Shown one piece after another: positions 17,475 to 26,408 of a stretch of DNA of 38,659 nucleotides. Source of the DNA: Lutibacter sp. Its GTDB lineage: Bacteria > Bacteroidota > Bacteroidia > Flavobacteriales > Flavobacteriaceae. Location of the stretch: the NCBI GenBank assembly GCA_015662775.1, contig DQTL01000091.1, positions 1-38,659 of the forward strand, given 5' to 3'. The notes below the pieces were generated by a model. The model was given only the letters and a program-made list of their open reading frames with translations. It was not told where the DNA came from and did not search any database. Each line of letters starts with the position of its first letter. Positions within the stretch are counted from its first letter, which is position 1. The translations under genes and the position numbers were made by a program.

Positions 17475-20459
17475 ATGAAACAATTTAACTTGCTGATTGT
17501 TGCCTTATTAATAGGTAGTATTTCAGTTTTTTCACAAGAAATTAATGTTTCAGGTATTGTAACAGACGATGGAGGGAATGCAATTCCTGGTGTTAATGTT
17601 GCTATAGTTGGAACTACTCAAGGAGCACTAACAGATTTTGATGGTAAATATTCCATTTCAACAGAAACAGGTTCAAAATTACTATTTTCATATGTAGGTA
17701 TGAAAACATTGATTAAGCTTGTTGATAGTAAAGTTTTAGATATCATTTTATTTGATGATATTTTAGGATTAGACGAAGTTATTATTACTGGAACTTCGGG
17801 TGTTACTAAGAGGAAGCAATTGGGAGCAGCTATTACATCTATTAGTTCCAAAAACTTGAGTAAGTCTAAGGCCAATGTTAGTATTGGTGAGGTTCTACAA
17901 GGTCAAGTAGCTGGTATTAAAGTTAACAGGAATTCTGGTGACCCTTCCGGTGGTATATCTATTTCTTTAAGGGGAAATAGTTCACTTGTTGGTTCTTCTG
18001 ATCCTCTTTACATAGTTGATGGTGTTATTATTAATAACAATTCTAGTTCACTGCTTAGCTTAGGTGGTAACACGCAAAATCGTTTAGTTGATATCAACCC
18101 TAATGATATTGAACGTATGGAAGTTTTAAATGGAGCCGCCGCCGCTGCAATATACGGCTCTAGAGCGAGTAATGGTGTTGTGCAAATTTTCACAAAACGA
18201 GGAAAAAAAGGAACACCTAGAATTACCTACAACTCGAGTGTTAATTTTAATAGTATAAGGGAAACAATGCCTTACAATGATTCAAAATTACAATGGATTA
18301 ATGTAGGCACTGAGGAAGATCCAGTATGGGAAACAGAGGAAGCTACACGTTTTAACTATCAAGATTATATTTTTGATGAAACTATGGGGTATGAAAACTC
18401 TCTTAGTATAAATGGAGGGGCTGATAAAACGGGATATTCTTTTTCTATCTCTCAGTACAAGAACGAAGGTATCGTAAGAAATACTGATTTTAATAGAAAA
18501 TCAGTAAAATTAAGATTAGATCAAGAAATCTATGACTGGATGGATGTAAGCGTAGGGACATATTACTCTAATAGTTTAAGTAATGACATGCCAAATGGTA
18601 CAAATTATGGACCTCTTACATCATTATTGTTTTTAGATAATATTAATGATCCTAATCCTGATCAAAATGGAGATTATACAAGTTTTGGAGGTTGGTTAGC
18701 TAACCCAAATGAGGCAGTTGATCGTATAGAAGCCACTCAAGAGTATTATCGTTCAATAAATGATTTTCAGGTAAAGATACGTCCTTTTCAAGGAGCAACA
18801 TTAAACTATGTTTTTGGAGTAGATTCATCAAATGGAGAGGGCTTATTGTATATCCCATATGGTTTTAGTAATAGAGCTGATGGAGTGACAGAGAAATCAA
18901 CCATAAAAACATTACTTTATAATAACGATTTAAATTTTTCATATCAATTTGATATTACAGACGATTTAAAATCAACAACTGGTTTAGGTTACAGTTATCA
19001 ATATGACCAAAATAAAATATTTTCAGTTAAAAATAATCAAGCAATACCTTTAGATGGGGTAATTGTTACTGATCCTGTAAATGCAAATGATGGAGGTGAT
19101 TATAGAACAGAACGGTCAATATGGGGTGGTTTTTTACAACAAAGTTTTGGGTATAAGAATCAATTGTTTTTAACATTAGCGGGGAGAATTGATGGTGCTT
19201 CTGTTTTTGGTAAAGAGGATAGACAGCAATTTTATCCAAAAGTAAGTGCATCTTATAGTATTTCTGATGCAAGTTTTTGGGATAGTTTAAGAACTATTAT
19301 AGGTAGTTTAAAATTAAGAACTGCATGGGGGCAAGCAGGAAGTTTAAATGCACTACCACCATATAGAATTTATACAAATTATAGTACGAGTAACTATGGA
19401 GGAAACGTTGGATTCTTTCCTGAAACAGTACAAGGAAATTCAAATTTAATACCAGAACGTCAAACTGAGTTAGAACTTGGTTTTGATATGTCCATGTTAA
19501 ATGATAGGGTTGGTATAACATTTTCTTATTACGAACAGAGCATTGAAAACCTTTTAATAAAACGTGATTTAAGCCCTTCTGCAGGTTTTATTAATAGATA
19601 TGATAATATTGGATCAATGACAAACAAAGGTGTGGAGTTGGCAATTAATGCGAAGCCTATTAAAGGAGAGGTTACTTGGGGAATTACAGGTGTGTTTAGT
19701 AATAATAAAAACAACCTAACTCATGTAGAAGGTGGTAAAGTAAGTCTAGGTTTCTGGGGATCTTCTGTTGCTATTACAGATCATCCAATAGGTGTGTTTT
19801 ATGGAACATTTTTTGCGCGTGACGAAAAAGGAGAGTTAGTGTTAGATGATGCTAAACAAGTGTTAAGAGCAAAAGGTCATTATGAAGATAGAGTATTAAG
19901 CGATGGTGAAACCTATAAGGTTGCTGTACAAGATTTTGATCCCGTAACAGGATTGCCTACAGGAACAACATTGAAAAAAGTTATTGGAGATCCAAATCCT
20001 GATTTTGTAGCTTCCCTTACAAATACACTTAATTATAAGAACATTGGGTTTAGAGTACAGCTTGATATGTCTCATGGAAATGATGCATTAAGTTGGGATA
20101 AACGAATGGGTTATTTGTTCCAAGGAGGCGCACCAATTGCAGACGAATTAAATAACAATGCAACTATCGATAGATATCATAACAAAGAAAACTTCTATAT
20201 TTATGAATCTTTCCTTGAAGATGCATCCTATATCAAACTTAGAGAAATAGCATTGACCTATGATTTAGAGGTAAATCAAAAATATTTCAAGAGTATTCTT
20301 TTCTCCGCAAGTGGAACTAATCTTATTTCATGGGATAATCATTGGGGGTTTGATCCAGAAACAAATACTGGTGGGCAACAAAACGGTGTAATGGGACAAC
20401 AAATGGCAACTGTTCCAATACCACGTGTATTTAAACTAGGAGCTAAATTTAACTTTTAA
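17475..20459 (+). CDS. SusC/RagA family TonB-linked outer-membrane transporter (second pair)
   Basis: A 994-residue TonB-dependent channel with a signal peptide (LLIVALLIGSISVFSQ). Its N-terminal carboxypeptidase-regulatory-like domain contains VSGIVTDDGGNAIPGVNVAI and LTDFDGKYSIST. The linker LDEVIITGTSGVTKRKQLG leads to the plug, with LQGQVAGIKVNRNSGDPSGG, DPLYIVDGVIINNN and MEVLNGAAAAAIYGSRASNG. The barrel ends in KLGAKFNF with a terminal Phe. It pairs with the SusD-like gene 11 bases downstream. The linker sequence and overall barrel differ from the neighbouring minus-strand SusC, so the two pairs should import different substrates. No sigma/anti-sigma pair, SARP or hybrid two-component regulator is nearby. 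Confidence 0.93.
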   Translation: MKQFNLLIVALLIGSISVFSQEINVSGIVTDDGGNAIPGVNVAIVGTTQGALTDFDGKYSISTETGSKLLFSYVGMKTLIKLVDSKVLDIILFDDILGLDEVIITGTSGVTKRKQLGAAITSISSKNLSKSKANVSIGEVLQGQVAGIKVNRNSGDPSGGISISLRGNSSLVGSSDPLYIVDGVIINNNSSSLLSLGGNTQNRLVDINPNDIERMEVLNGAAAAAIYGSRASNGVVQIFTKRGKKGTPRITYNSSVNFNSIRETMPYNDSKLQWINVGTEEDPVWETEEATRFNYQDYIFDETMGYENSLSINGGADKTGYSFSISQYKNEGIVRNTDFNRKSVKLRLDQEIYDWMDVSVGTYYSNSLSNDMPNGTNYGPLTSLLFLDNINDPNPDQNGDYTSFGGWLANPNEAVDRIEATQEYYRSINDFQVKIRPFQGATLNYVFGVDSSNGEGLLYIPYGFSNRADGVTEKSTIKTLLYNNDLNFSYQFDITDDLKSTTGLGYSYQYDQNKIFSVKNNQAIPLDGVIVTDPVNANDGGDYRTERSIWGGFLQQSFGYKNQLFLTLAGRIDGASVFGKEDRQQFYPKVSASYSISDASFWDSLRTIIGSLKLRTAWGQAGSLNALPPYRIYTNYSTSNYGGNVGFFPETVQGNSNLIPERQTELELGFDMSMLNDRVGITFSYYEQSIENLLIKRDLSPSAGFINRYDNIGSMTNKGVELAINAKPIKGEVTWGITGVFSNNKNNLTHVEGGKVSLGFWGSSVAITDHPIGVFYGTFFARDEKGELVLDDAKQVLRAKGHYEDRVLSDGETYKVAVQDFDPVTGLPTGTTLKKVIGDPNPDFVASLTNTLNYKNIGFRVQLDMSHGNDALSWDKRMGYLFQGGAPIADELNNNATIDRYHNKENFYIYESFLEDASYIKLREIALTYDLEVNQKYFKSILFSASGTNLISWDNHWGFDPETNTGGQQNGVMGQQMATVPIPRVFKLGAKFNF

Positions 20460-20470
20460 AAACATATAAA

Positions 20471-21787
20471 ATGAAACTATTAAAATATAATTTAATCTTG
20501 GTAATAGCCATAGCAAGTCTATTTGTTGGCTGTGAGAAAGATTTTAACAATGTCAATAAACCAGCAGAAAACCAAGTTTTCTCAACAAGAGAAGGGATAA
20601 TTGGAGCTTCTGTAGGTATGACCCAAGATTTCACAAATTCAACGATGTCGCCTATTGTAGAAGTCTCTGCTCTTTCTACTAGAGAATTAGGTAATTTAAG
20701 TACTTATTTAACCCCTGAACAATTAGTAGCTGGGGGATTATCTTTACCCGATGATAATGCTGGTATAGTAAGACTTTGGAGTCGATTATTGCGTGATAAA
20801 GGTGTAGCGGAGTCTATTATAGCAAGTGTTGATGCTATCGAGTTACAAGCAGGAACAAAATCAGGTTTAAAAGCATATGCTAAGTTTTTTAAAGCAATGA
20901 CTTTAGGATATTTAATTCAAAACTTTGAGAAAGCGCCTATTAACAATGAGGTTGATGCAACCTTTAGTGACAGAGCGACAGTTCTTGCTGAGTGTATTAG
21001 TTTATTAGAAAGTGCAAAATCAGATATTTCAGCAACTCCAGTTTCTGACGAGTTTACAGGGATATTTCCTGATATTGATTTGCTAAATATGATTAATGCC
21101 TATGCTGCGAGATATAATCTATTTGCAGGGAACTATACTGCAGCAATAGCAGCAGCTGATGCAGTTGATTTAACATCAAAATCAGTTTGGATTTACGATG
21201 GATCAAATGAAAATCCAGTTTGGAAATTTGCAGTTTATAATGAGCCAGATACAAAACCACAAGATAATTTTGGTTTATTAGGGGATTATATTCCAGAAGC
21301 TGGTGATGGTCGAATTGCCTTTTATCTTGATCCATCTGATGAAGTTGAAGTTGATTTTGGTTACCACTCAGTTGAGAATGCTTTAGGTTTTTTCACCTCT
21401 GCAAGTGCTTCAATACCCGTTTATTTACCCAGTGAAATGCTTTTGATAAAAGCTGAGGCTTATGCACAAACTGATTTGCCAAGTGCAATTGCACCTTTAA
21501 ATGCAGTTCGTACTAAAACAGATGATATATTTGGGGTGAATGCTGGTTTACTTGATTGGACAGGAGATGTTACAGATAAAACAGCAGTTCTTAATGAAAT
21601 ATACAAAAATAGATGTATAGAATTATTTTTGACAGGAATGCGTTTAGAAGATTCTAGAAGAATGCACGGAAGTTTCACACCTTCAGACGATATAGACTAT
21701 ATCAACGAAAGAAATAGAAACTATTATCCTTATCCTTTTGCAGAAAAAGAGAATAATGTTAATTGCCCATCAGATCCGTCTATATAG
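20471..21787 (+). CDS. RagB/SusD family nutrient-binding outer-membrane lipoprotein
   Basis: A 438-residue SusD-type lipoprotein. The lipobox is ASLFVGC, with Cys21 followed by EKDFNNVNKPAENQV. The helical TPR-like core typical of SusD is seen as LKAYAKFFKAMTLGYLIQNF and NAYAARYNLFAGNYTAAIA. The C-terminal region has YLPSEMLLIKAEAYAQTDLP, APLNAVRTKTDD and EIYKNRCIELFLTGMRLEDS, which are standard RagB/SusD family landmarks. It is shorter than many glycan-binding SusDs (500-600 residues). It is translated just after its SusC partner (11-base gap) and ends at a hairpin terminator. Confidence 0.9.
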   Translation: MKLLKYNLILVIAIASLFVGCEKDFNNVNKPAENQVFSTREGIIGASVGMTQDFTNSTMSPIVEVSALSTRELGNLSTYLTPEQLVAGGLSLPDDNAGIVRLWSRLLRDKGVAESIIASVDAIELQAGTKSGLKAYAKFFKAMTLGYLIQNFEKAPINNEVDATFSDRATVLAECISLLESAKSDISATPVSDEFTGIFPDIDLLNMINAYAARYNLFAGNYTAAIAAADAVDLTSKSVWIYDGSNENPVWKFAVYNEPDTKPQDNFGLLGDYIPEAGDGRIAFYLDPSDEVEVDFGYHSVENALGFFTSASASIPVYLPSEMLLIKAEAYAQTDLPSAIAPLNAVRTKTDDIFGVNAGLLDWTGDVTDKTAVLNEIYKNRCIELFLTGMRLEDSRRMHGSFTPSDDIDYINERNRNYYPYPFAEKENNVNCPSDPSI

Positions 21788-21805
21788 GACGAATTGAATT
21801 TATTT

Positions 21806-21843
21806 AAAAAGACCCTTGAAATTAAAATTTCAAGGGTCTTTTT
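21806..21843 (+). terminator. Intrinsic terminator after the plus-strand SusC/SusD pair
   Basis: An 18-bp nearly all-paired stem built on gacccttgaaatt and aatttcaagggtc with a 2-base loop. It is followed by a T-run and preceded by an A-run. It begins 19 bases after the SusD stop codon. Confidence 0.88.
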
Positions 21844-21960
21844 TTATGATTAACAAATCTAGACCTTTGAATAAGTTCTTTTTGTTAAAGAGCACAACAC
21901 TCGAAAAATCTTCATTCATCTATATTGTTATAATATCGCAAGGGTCTTAACTTTTTATTG

Positions 21961-21991
21961 TTTGCATTATTACACAAAATACCCTAGTTTC
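21961..21991 (+). promoter_or_regulatory. Promoter of the small outer-membrane protein gene
   Basis: A -33 TTTG (21961-21964), exactly 19 bases, then TAGTTTCG (21984-21991), which matches TAnnTTTG at all but one position. This is the best two-part Bacteroidota promoter seen in the window. The TTG at 21962 used by the ORF track lies inside the -33 box, so the coding start must be downstream, at ATG 22019. Confidence 0.6.
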
Positions 21992-22018
21992 GCAGTAAAA
22001 TTTATTCTTATATTTCAG

Positions 22019-22528
22019 ATGAAAATACTTCTTACAACAATACTTTTGTTTATGTCTTTTTTGACCTTTTCACAAATACAATCAAAAGAATCAGAAAATC
22101 CATTTTGGAAAAATGTACGTTTTGGTGGAGGCATGCAATTGAGTATTGAGCAATCTTATACAACTATTGGTGTTTCACCTTCTGCTATTTATGAATTCTC
22201 TGATAAGTTTGCCTCAGGTATTGGGGTAAGTTATTTGTATTCTAAAGTTAGATCTCAAGATGTACGTTATAATATATATGGTGTCAGTGCTCTCATGTTG
22301 TATAATCCCATTAATGCTATTCAACTATCTACAGAATTTGAAGAATTAAATATTCATACAAATAACAATGGGTCTAAAAGTGATTATTGGAATCCTGCAT
22401 TATATATAGGTGCCGCTTATTCTATGAATAGAAATGTAGCAATGGGTGTACGATATGATGTGCTTTATATTGAAAATAAAAGTATTTATAACAATGCTTT
22501 TAACCCTTTTATTAGAATTTATTTTTGA
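22019..22528 (+). CDS. Small outer-membrane beta-barrel-like protein, conserved in Flavobacteria
   Basis: A 169-residue exported protein: signal peptide MKILLTTILLFMSFLTFSQ, then FWKNVRFGGGMQLSIEQ, SPSAIYEFSDKFASGIGVSY, IQLSTEFEELNIHTNN, WNPALYIGAAYSMNRNVAMG and VRYDVLYIENKSI. It ends in NPFIRIYF. The alternating hydrophobic strands, Gly/aromatic girdle and terminal Phe point to an eight-strand-type barrel in the outer membrane. Similar flavobacterial proteins are sometimes labelled alpha-ketoglutarate decarboxylase; nothing here supports such an enzyme. The track start at 21962 is rejected because it falls in the promoter and would hide the signal peptide. Function unknown. Confidence 0.75.
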   Translation: MKILLTTILLFMSFLTFSQIQSKESENPFWKNVRFGGGMQLSIEQSYTTIGVSPSAIYEFSDKFASGIGVSYLYSKVRSQDVRYNIYGVSALMLYNPINAIQLSTEFEELNIHTNNNGSKSDYWNPALYIGAAYSMNRNVAMGVRYDVLYIENKSIYNNAFNPFIRIYF

Positions 22529-22708
22529 TTATTCTTTAACCTGAGTTCGACCTAAGCTTTGTTTACAGTTTGAACGAATTTTTAATCAATTCGAAGTTAT
22601 ATTTTTGAAGGACTAACTAGTTAATTGGATGAAATATAACAAGAATTGGGGAAAATTCATCAAATCCAAAGGAAGTGTTTCAATAGAAGCAATATTAATT
22701 TGAAACCT

Positions 22709-22741
22709 GTCATTGCGAATGAAATGAAGTGAAGCAATCTC
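22709..22741. repeat. REP-like element of the gtcattgcga...gaagcaatctc type
   Basis: One degenerate copy in the 252-base spacer between the barrel protein and the minus-strand unknown gene. It begins gtcattgcgaatgaaatg and ends gaagtgaagcaatctc. Its inner ends (attgc / gcaat) are complementary. A related copy in reverse orientation and further pieces are at 27517-27640. Confidence 0.55.
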
Positions 22742-22780
22742 TCGATACTCTCCTACCATGCTACTAAAACTGTACTAAAA

Positions 22781-23134
22781 TTACGAAAAAAACTCCCTAT
22801 AATAAACCTTTTCCCATTCTCTTTTTAGTATTAAAAAAGTAGCTTTTTTTGAAAAATCAATAGTATTTTGAATTTCACCTGATTGCATACTACTCTCAGG
22901 GACATCTACACGATATAAAAGTTGTAAGTAAGCTTCAAAATTATTTTTAACAAGATGCTGTATTTGATTGTATAGATACAGTAAAAATTGTTCTGAAGTA
23001 AGGTTTTTTTCGATTGAAAAGGTAAGACCAGACAACTCAAAATCTTTTTTAATTTGTTGCATTAATTTCTGAGATAAACCTTTTTTAGAAATTAACAATA
23101 ATAAGGAGTCACTATCAGTTGAAGTAGGTATCAT
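22781..23134 (-). CDS. Conserved-looking unknown protein coupled to the polyprenyl synthase gene
   Basis: A 117-residue soluble protein that I do not recognise. It has no signal peptide or membrane helix. The N-terminal half (SLLLLISKKGLSQKLMQQIKK, then FELSGLTFSIEKNLTSEQF) and the second half (QIQHLVKNNFEAYLQLLYRV, TIDFSKKATFLILKREWEKV) look mainly helical. Its ATG overlaps the TGA of the polyprenyl synthase gene in an ATGA arrangement, so translation is probably coupled. The context suggests a role near isoprenoid synthesis, but the sequence alone gives no reaction. A short spacer with a REP-like element follows. Confidence 0.7.
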   Translation of the reverse strand: MIPTSTDSDSLLLLISKKGLSQKLMQQIKKDFELSGLTFSIEKNLTSEQFLLYLYNQIQHLVKNNFEAYLQLLYRVDVPESSMQSGEIQNTIDFSKKATFLILKREWEKVYYREFFS

Positions 23135-24102
23135 GTATTTCTTTTTTCAAGACTATAGACTAAATCTTTTAAAATAGCCTTGGGTTTTTCTTTTAATTCC
23201 ATGCTTTCCAATTGTAAAAGTGCTTTGTTTGAGTAAGATTTTATCTCTTTTTTTATCAGTTTATCTATTTTATACTTTTTGAAAAGTTTTTTCACTTTTT
23301 CAATTTTATCAGATTCACTAACCGCTTTTTGATTGTAAATAGATTGTAAGATCACTTGGTCTGATTTGCTCGCAGTTTCTAAAGCTTTTATATACAACCA
23401 TGTTTTTTTGTTTTCCAGAATATCACCTCCAATTTTTTTTCCAAAAGTGGCTACATTACCAAAAGAATCTAGATAATCATCTTGTAATTGGAAAGCCAAG
23501 CCTAGTGAAATACCAAAATTATAGATTTCTTTTTGCTCTTTTTGAGCAGCTTTGGCAATGATAGCACCCATTTGTAGAGCAGCCGCAACTAAGACCGATG
23601 TTTTGTATTTGATCATTTTCATGTATTGAGAAAGATTGACATCATTTCTTGTCTCAAAATCCATGTCATATTGTTGTCCTTCGCAAACTTCAACAGCTGT
23701 TTGACTAAAAATAGCTGTCAATTTTTTATATGTTTTAGCTTTGTATTTTTCTAAGTATTGATACGAATTAATCAACATCACATCACCAGAGAGAATACCT
23801 GTATTGATATCCCATTTCTCATGAACTGTTGGTTTTCCACGTCTGATTGGGGCTTGATCCATAATATCATCATGAAGCAATGTAAAATTATGGAAAACTT
23901 CAACAGCCAATGCAGCATGTAATGCTTTTTTTGCTTCTGTCCCAAAAGCATCTGCACTTATCAAAGTCAATAGTGGTCGCAAACGTTTTCCTCCTAATTG
24001 TAAAATATAATCAACAGGTTTGTATAGGTTTTTAGGCTCTTTGTTGTTGCTGTTTTCTTGCAAAAAATCTAAAAATAAATGAGTGTAATCTTGTAAAGTC
24101 AC
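23131..24102 (-). CDS. Polyprenyl (geranylgeranyl/octaprenyl-type) diphosphate synthase
   Basis: A trans-isoprenyl diphosphate synthase of 323 residues that condenses isopentenyl diphosphate with an allylic diphosphate to make linear polyprenyl chains, for quinones or carotenoids. The first aspartate-rich motif is in FTLLHDDIMDQAPIRRG (D78-D82), with the usual RRGKPTVH after it. The second is QLQDDYLDSFGN (D208-D212). LQLGGKRLRPLL supplies the basic substrate-binding KRLRP near the N-terminus. The residues four and five before the first motif are Phe-Thr, not bulky aromatics together, so the product is likely C20 or longer, but length is not certain. It heads a two-gene minus-strand unit with an ATGA overlap. 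Confidence 0.9.
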   Translation of the reverse strand: MTLQDYTHLFLDFLQENSNNKEPKNLYKPVDYILQLGGKRLRPLLTLISADAFGTEAKKALHAALAVEVFHNFTLLHDDIMDQAPIRRGKPTVHEKWDINTGILSGDVMLINSYQYLEKYKAKTYKKLTAIFSQTAVEVCEGQQYDMDFETRNDVNLSQYMKMIKYKTSVLVAAALQMGAIIAKAAQKEQKEIYNFGISLGLAFQLQDDYLDSFGNVATFGKKIGGDILENKKTWLYIKALETASKSDQVILQSIYNQKAVSESDKIEKVKKLFKKYKIDKLIKKEIKSYSNKALLQLESMELKEKPKAILKDLVYSLEKRNT

Positions 24103-24207
24103 GGTGTTGTTTTTGGTAAAAATACAGCTATTTTTTATTTCAGGTCTAAAGTGTTAAAAAATTCTAAAAACGTTGGAAACTTTTTTAGTGTTAAAAGTTT
24201 ATTTGTC

Positions 24208-24215
24208 TATATTTG
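24208..24215 (+). promoter_or_regulatory. Probable -7 promoter element (TATATTTG) for the TetR efflux cluster
   Basis: A full TAnnTTTG match. The ATG of the TetR gene lies 162 bases further on, beyond an AT-rich repeat and a REP-like stretch, so the leader would be long. A TTAG 19 bases upstream is a weak -33. If it is real, the leader repeats are transcribed. Confidence 0.35.
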
Positions 24216-24218
24216 CAG

Positions 24219-24340
24219 TTGATTAATTAGCCAATTCGTTGATTAGCTAATCAGCAAATTAAAAAAGCCTCAATAGAAGTACTGACTTTGCCTTGCAAGC
24301 AGGTTTGCGAGGAAGTATTCCCGTAGTTATCTGGCGTGGC
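24219..24340. repeat. AT-rich repeat followed by a degenerate REP-like sequence
   Basis: First comes ttgattaattagccaatt, with gattagctaatcagcaaatt, an AT-rich motif shared with 3217-3286 and 36716-36765. Then gaagtactgactttgcctt begins a stretch resembling the one at 27615 (gaagtaccgtctttgcgag). All of it lies in the 274-base spacer between the polyprenyl synthase gene and the TetR gene. Confidence 0.4.
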
Positions 24341-24376
24341 AAATTCATGAAATGAGTGCGATTTTCTAAAAACAAA

Positions 24377-24991
24377 ATGAAGAATAAAATATTACAAACC
24401 GCCAGTCAACTATTTTTAAGCCTAGGGTTTAAAAGTGTAACTATGGATGATATTGCCGAGAAAATGGCCATTTCAAAAAAGACAATTTATGAAAGTTTTC
24501 AGAGTAAAACAGCTTTAGTAAAAGCCTCAACTCATTTTATATTTGAACAAATTTCCCGTAAAATTGATTCAATTTGCTGTAAAGATTGTGATGTAAATCC
24601 GATACACACACTTTTTCATATCAATGATTTTTTGTTGATACAATTAAAAGTTAACAACGCACCCGAATTCCAATTATATAAGTATTATCCGAGTATTGCA
24701 GCCTCTTTAACAGAGAAAAAATTCAAATTAATTACAGAGGGAATCACAGAGAACTTAGAAAACGGAATAGAAAAAGGTCTGTATAGAAAAGATATTAATA
24801 TTGCTATTATAGCACGTTTGTATTACAGTACGATGAACGCGATTAAAACAACTGATATTTTCCCAATTGACACCTATAAAATGTCTGAAGTAATGCACAT
24901 TTTTTTATTGTACCATATACGAGCGATTGCAACTGAAAAAGGTTTGCAAGAATTAGAGAGTTATTTAAAAGAACAAAACAAAATAGCATAA
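24377..24991 (+). CDS. TetR/AcrR family transcriptional regulator of the efflux cluster
   Basis: A 204-residue one-component regulator. The N-terminal helix-turn-helix is clear: ILQTASQLFLSLGFKSVTM, then DDIAEKMAISKKTIYESFQS, with KTALVKAS after it. The C-terminal two thirds is an all-helical ligand and dimer domain. The track's GTG start at 24356 adds seven residues. ATG 24377 (MKNKILQTAS) fits family starts better. It is the first gene of the TolC-MBL-SDR-adaptor-RND array and has only 55 bases to TolC, so it most likely controls that pump in response to an unknown ligand. Its own operator was not identified. Confidence 0.9.
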   Translation: MKNKILQTASQLFLSLGFKSVTMDDIAEKMAISKKTIYESFQSKTALVKASTHFIFEQISRKIDSICCKDCDVNPIHTLFHINDFLLIQLKVNNAPEFQLYKYYPSIAASLTEKKFKLITEGITENLENGIEKGLYRKDINIAIIARLYYSTMNAIKTTDIFPIDTYKMSEVMHIFLLYHIRAIATEKGLQELESYLKEQNKIA

Positions 24992-25046
24992 CAATTTTCA
25001 GTTTGTTAGGTCTAATACACATTGAAAAGAATTTAAAAAATATAGA

Positions 25047-26372
25047 ATGAAGATTAAATTTTTACTACTAATGCTGTTTCCAACTTTAATATGGTCTCAG
25101 GAGCCCACTAGTTTTAGCCTCCAAGAAGCAGTTGATTATGCAAAATTACATGCGTATGCCATACAAAATGCTGACGATGATATAGAAATAGCCAGTAGAA
25201 AAGTATGGGAAACTACCACAATGGGATTGCCACAGATTAATGCTAAAGTTGATTATCAAAACTTTTTAAAACAGCCAATATCTTTAATACCTGCCGAATT
25301 TTTTGGAGGACAACCAGGAGAATTTGCTGAAATTTCTTTTGGAACTAAACAAAATATCAATGCCTCTGCAACACTAACGCAATTGTTGTTTAACGGTTCG
25401 TATTTAGTTGGTTTACAATCAGCTATAGTCTATAAAGAAATAAGTGAAAGTATAAAAACCAAGACTATTGCTGGTGTAAAAGAAAGCGTCACCAATGCAT
25501 ATGCTGGTGTATTGATGACAGATGAAGGAATTAAAATTCTCAATAAAAATAAGGTGATTTTAGAAAAAAACCTCTCGGATACACGCTTAATTTATAAAAA
25601 TGGTTTTGCAGAAGAACAAGATGTGGAGCAATTACAATTAACTTTATCAAAAATAAACAAAGAGCTATCTAATATTAAACGATTACGTATTTATAATTTG
25701 AATATGCTCAAATATGCTATGGGAATCACAATAGATACACCTATCAATTTATCCCAAACTTTAGAAGATTTAGCCTTAGTGAATAGTGATTTAAACCTAA
25801 CCAATGAAGTATTTGATTATCAATTACATATAGATTATAAAATATCAGAGAATAGCATCAAGGCAAACCAACTTTTTGTGAAATTAGAAAAGAGTAAAGC
25901 CTTACCTTCTTTAAATGCTTTTCTAAATTATGGGCTTACGGCAAATAATGAAGAGTTTAAGTTTTTTAAATCGGAACAAAAATGGTTTGACAGTTCAGTT
26001 TTTGGTGTGCAATTAAATGTACCTATATTTAGTAGTTTCAAAAGACATTCAAGAATTCAACAAGCCAAAATCGGACTCACTAAATCAGAAAGAGCCTTAG
26101 ATGAAACCACGCAAAAATTAAAGCTCAAACATCAAACTGCCTTGTTGAGTTATCAAAATGCACTTGAAAGTTATCAAACGGCTAAAGAAAGTGTTGTCCT
26201 AGCAGAGCGAATTGAAAAAAAGGAAAACATTAAGTTTTTTGAAGGAGTTTCAACTAACTTTTCTTTAAGTATAGCTCAAAACCAACTGTATGCGCAACAA
26301 CAAGAATATTTACAATCAATTTTTAATTTAATCAGTAAAAAAGTTGCTTTAGAAACAGCTTTAGATAAATAG
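25047..26372 (+). CDS. TolC family outer-membrane efflux protein
   Basis: The outer-membrane channel of a tripartite pump, 441 residues. Signal peptide MKIKFLLLMLFPTLIWSQ, then the family opening FSLQEAVDYAKLHAYAIQNA and the two long helical repeats: SVTNAYAGVLMTDEGIKILN, FAEEQDVEQLQLTLSKINKE in the first and FGVQLNVPIFSSFKRHSRIQ, LKLKHQTALLSYQNALESYQ in the second. The barrel strands (QINAKVDYQNFLKQP; LPSLNAFLNYGLTANN) are in the expected places. It should dock with the adaptor (28509) and RND pump (29750) encoded downstream. No lipobox is present. Confidence 0.9.
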   Translation: MKIKFLLLMLFPTLIWSQEPTSFSLQEAVDYAKLHAYAIQNADDDIEIASRKVWETTTMGLPQINAKVDYQNFLKQPISLIPAEFFGGQPGEFAEISFGTKQNINASATLTQLLFNGSYLVGLQSAIVYKEISESIKTKTIAGVKESVTNAYAGVLMTDEGIKILNKNKVILEKNLSDTRLIYKNGFAEEQDVEQLQLTLSKINKELSNIKRLRIYNLNMLKYAMGITIDTPINLSQTLEDLALVNSDLNLTNEVFDYQLHIDYKISENSIKANQLFVKLEKSKALPSLNAFLNYGLTANNEEFKFFKSEQKWFDSSVFGVQLNVPIFSSFKRHSRIQQAKIGLTKSERALDETTQKLKLKHQTALLSYQNALESYQTAKESVVLAERIEKKENIKFFEGVSTNFSLSIAQNQLYAQQQEYLQSIFNLISKKVALETALDK

Positions 26373-26408
26373 AAAACATCAAAACTAAGCCTGCAAGGCT
26401 TATAGAAA

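Noticed and set aside
12576-21787. A polysaccharide utilisation locus
   Set aside because: No glycoside hydrolase, lyase or sulfatase is encoded with the SusC/SusD pairs.
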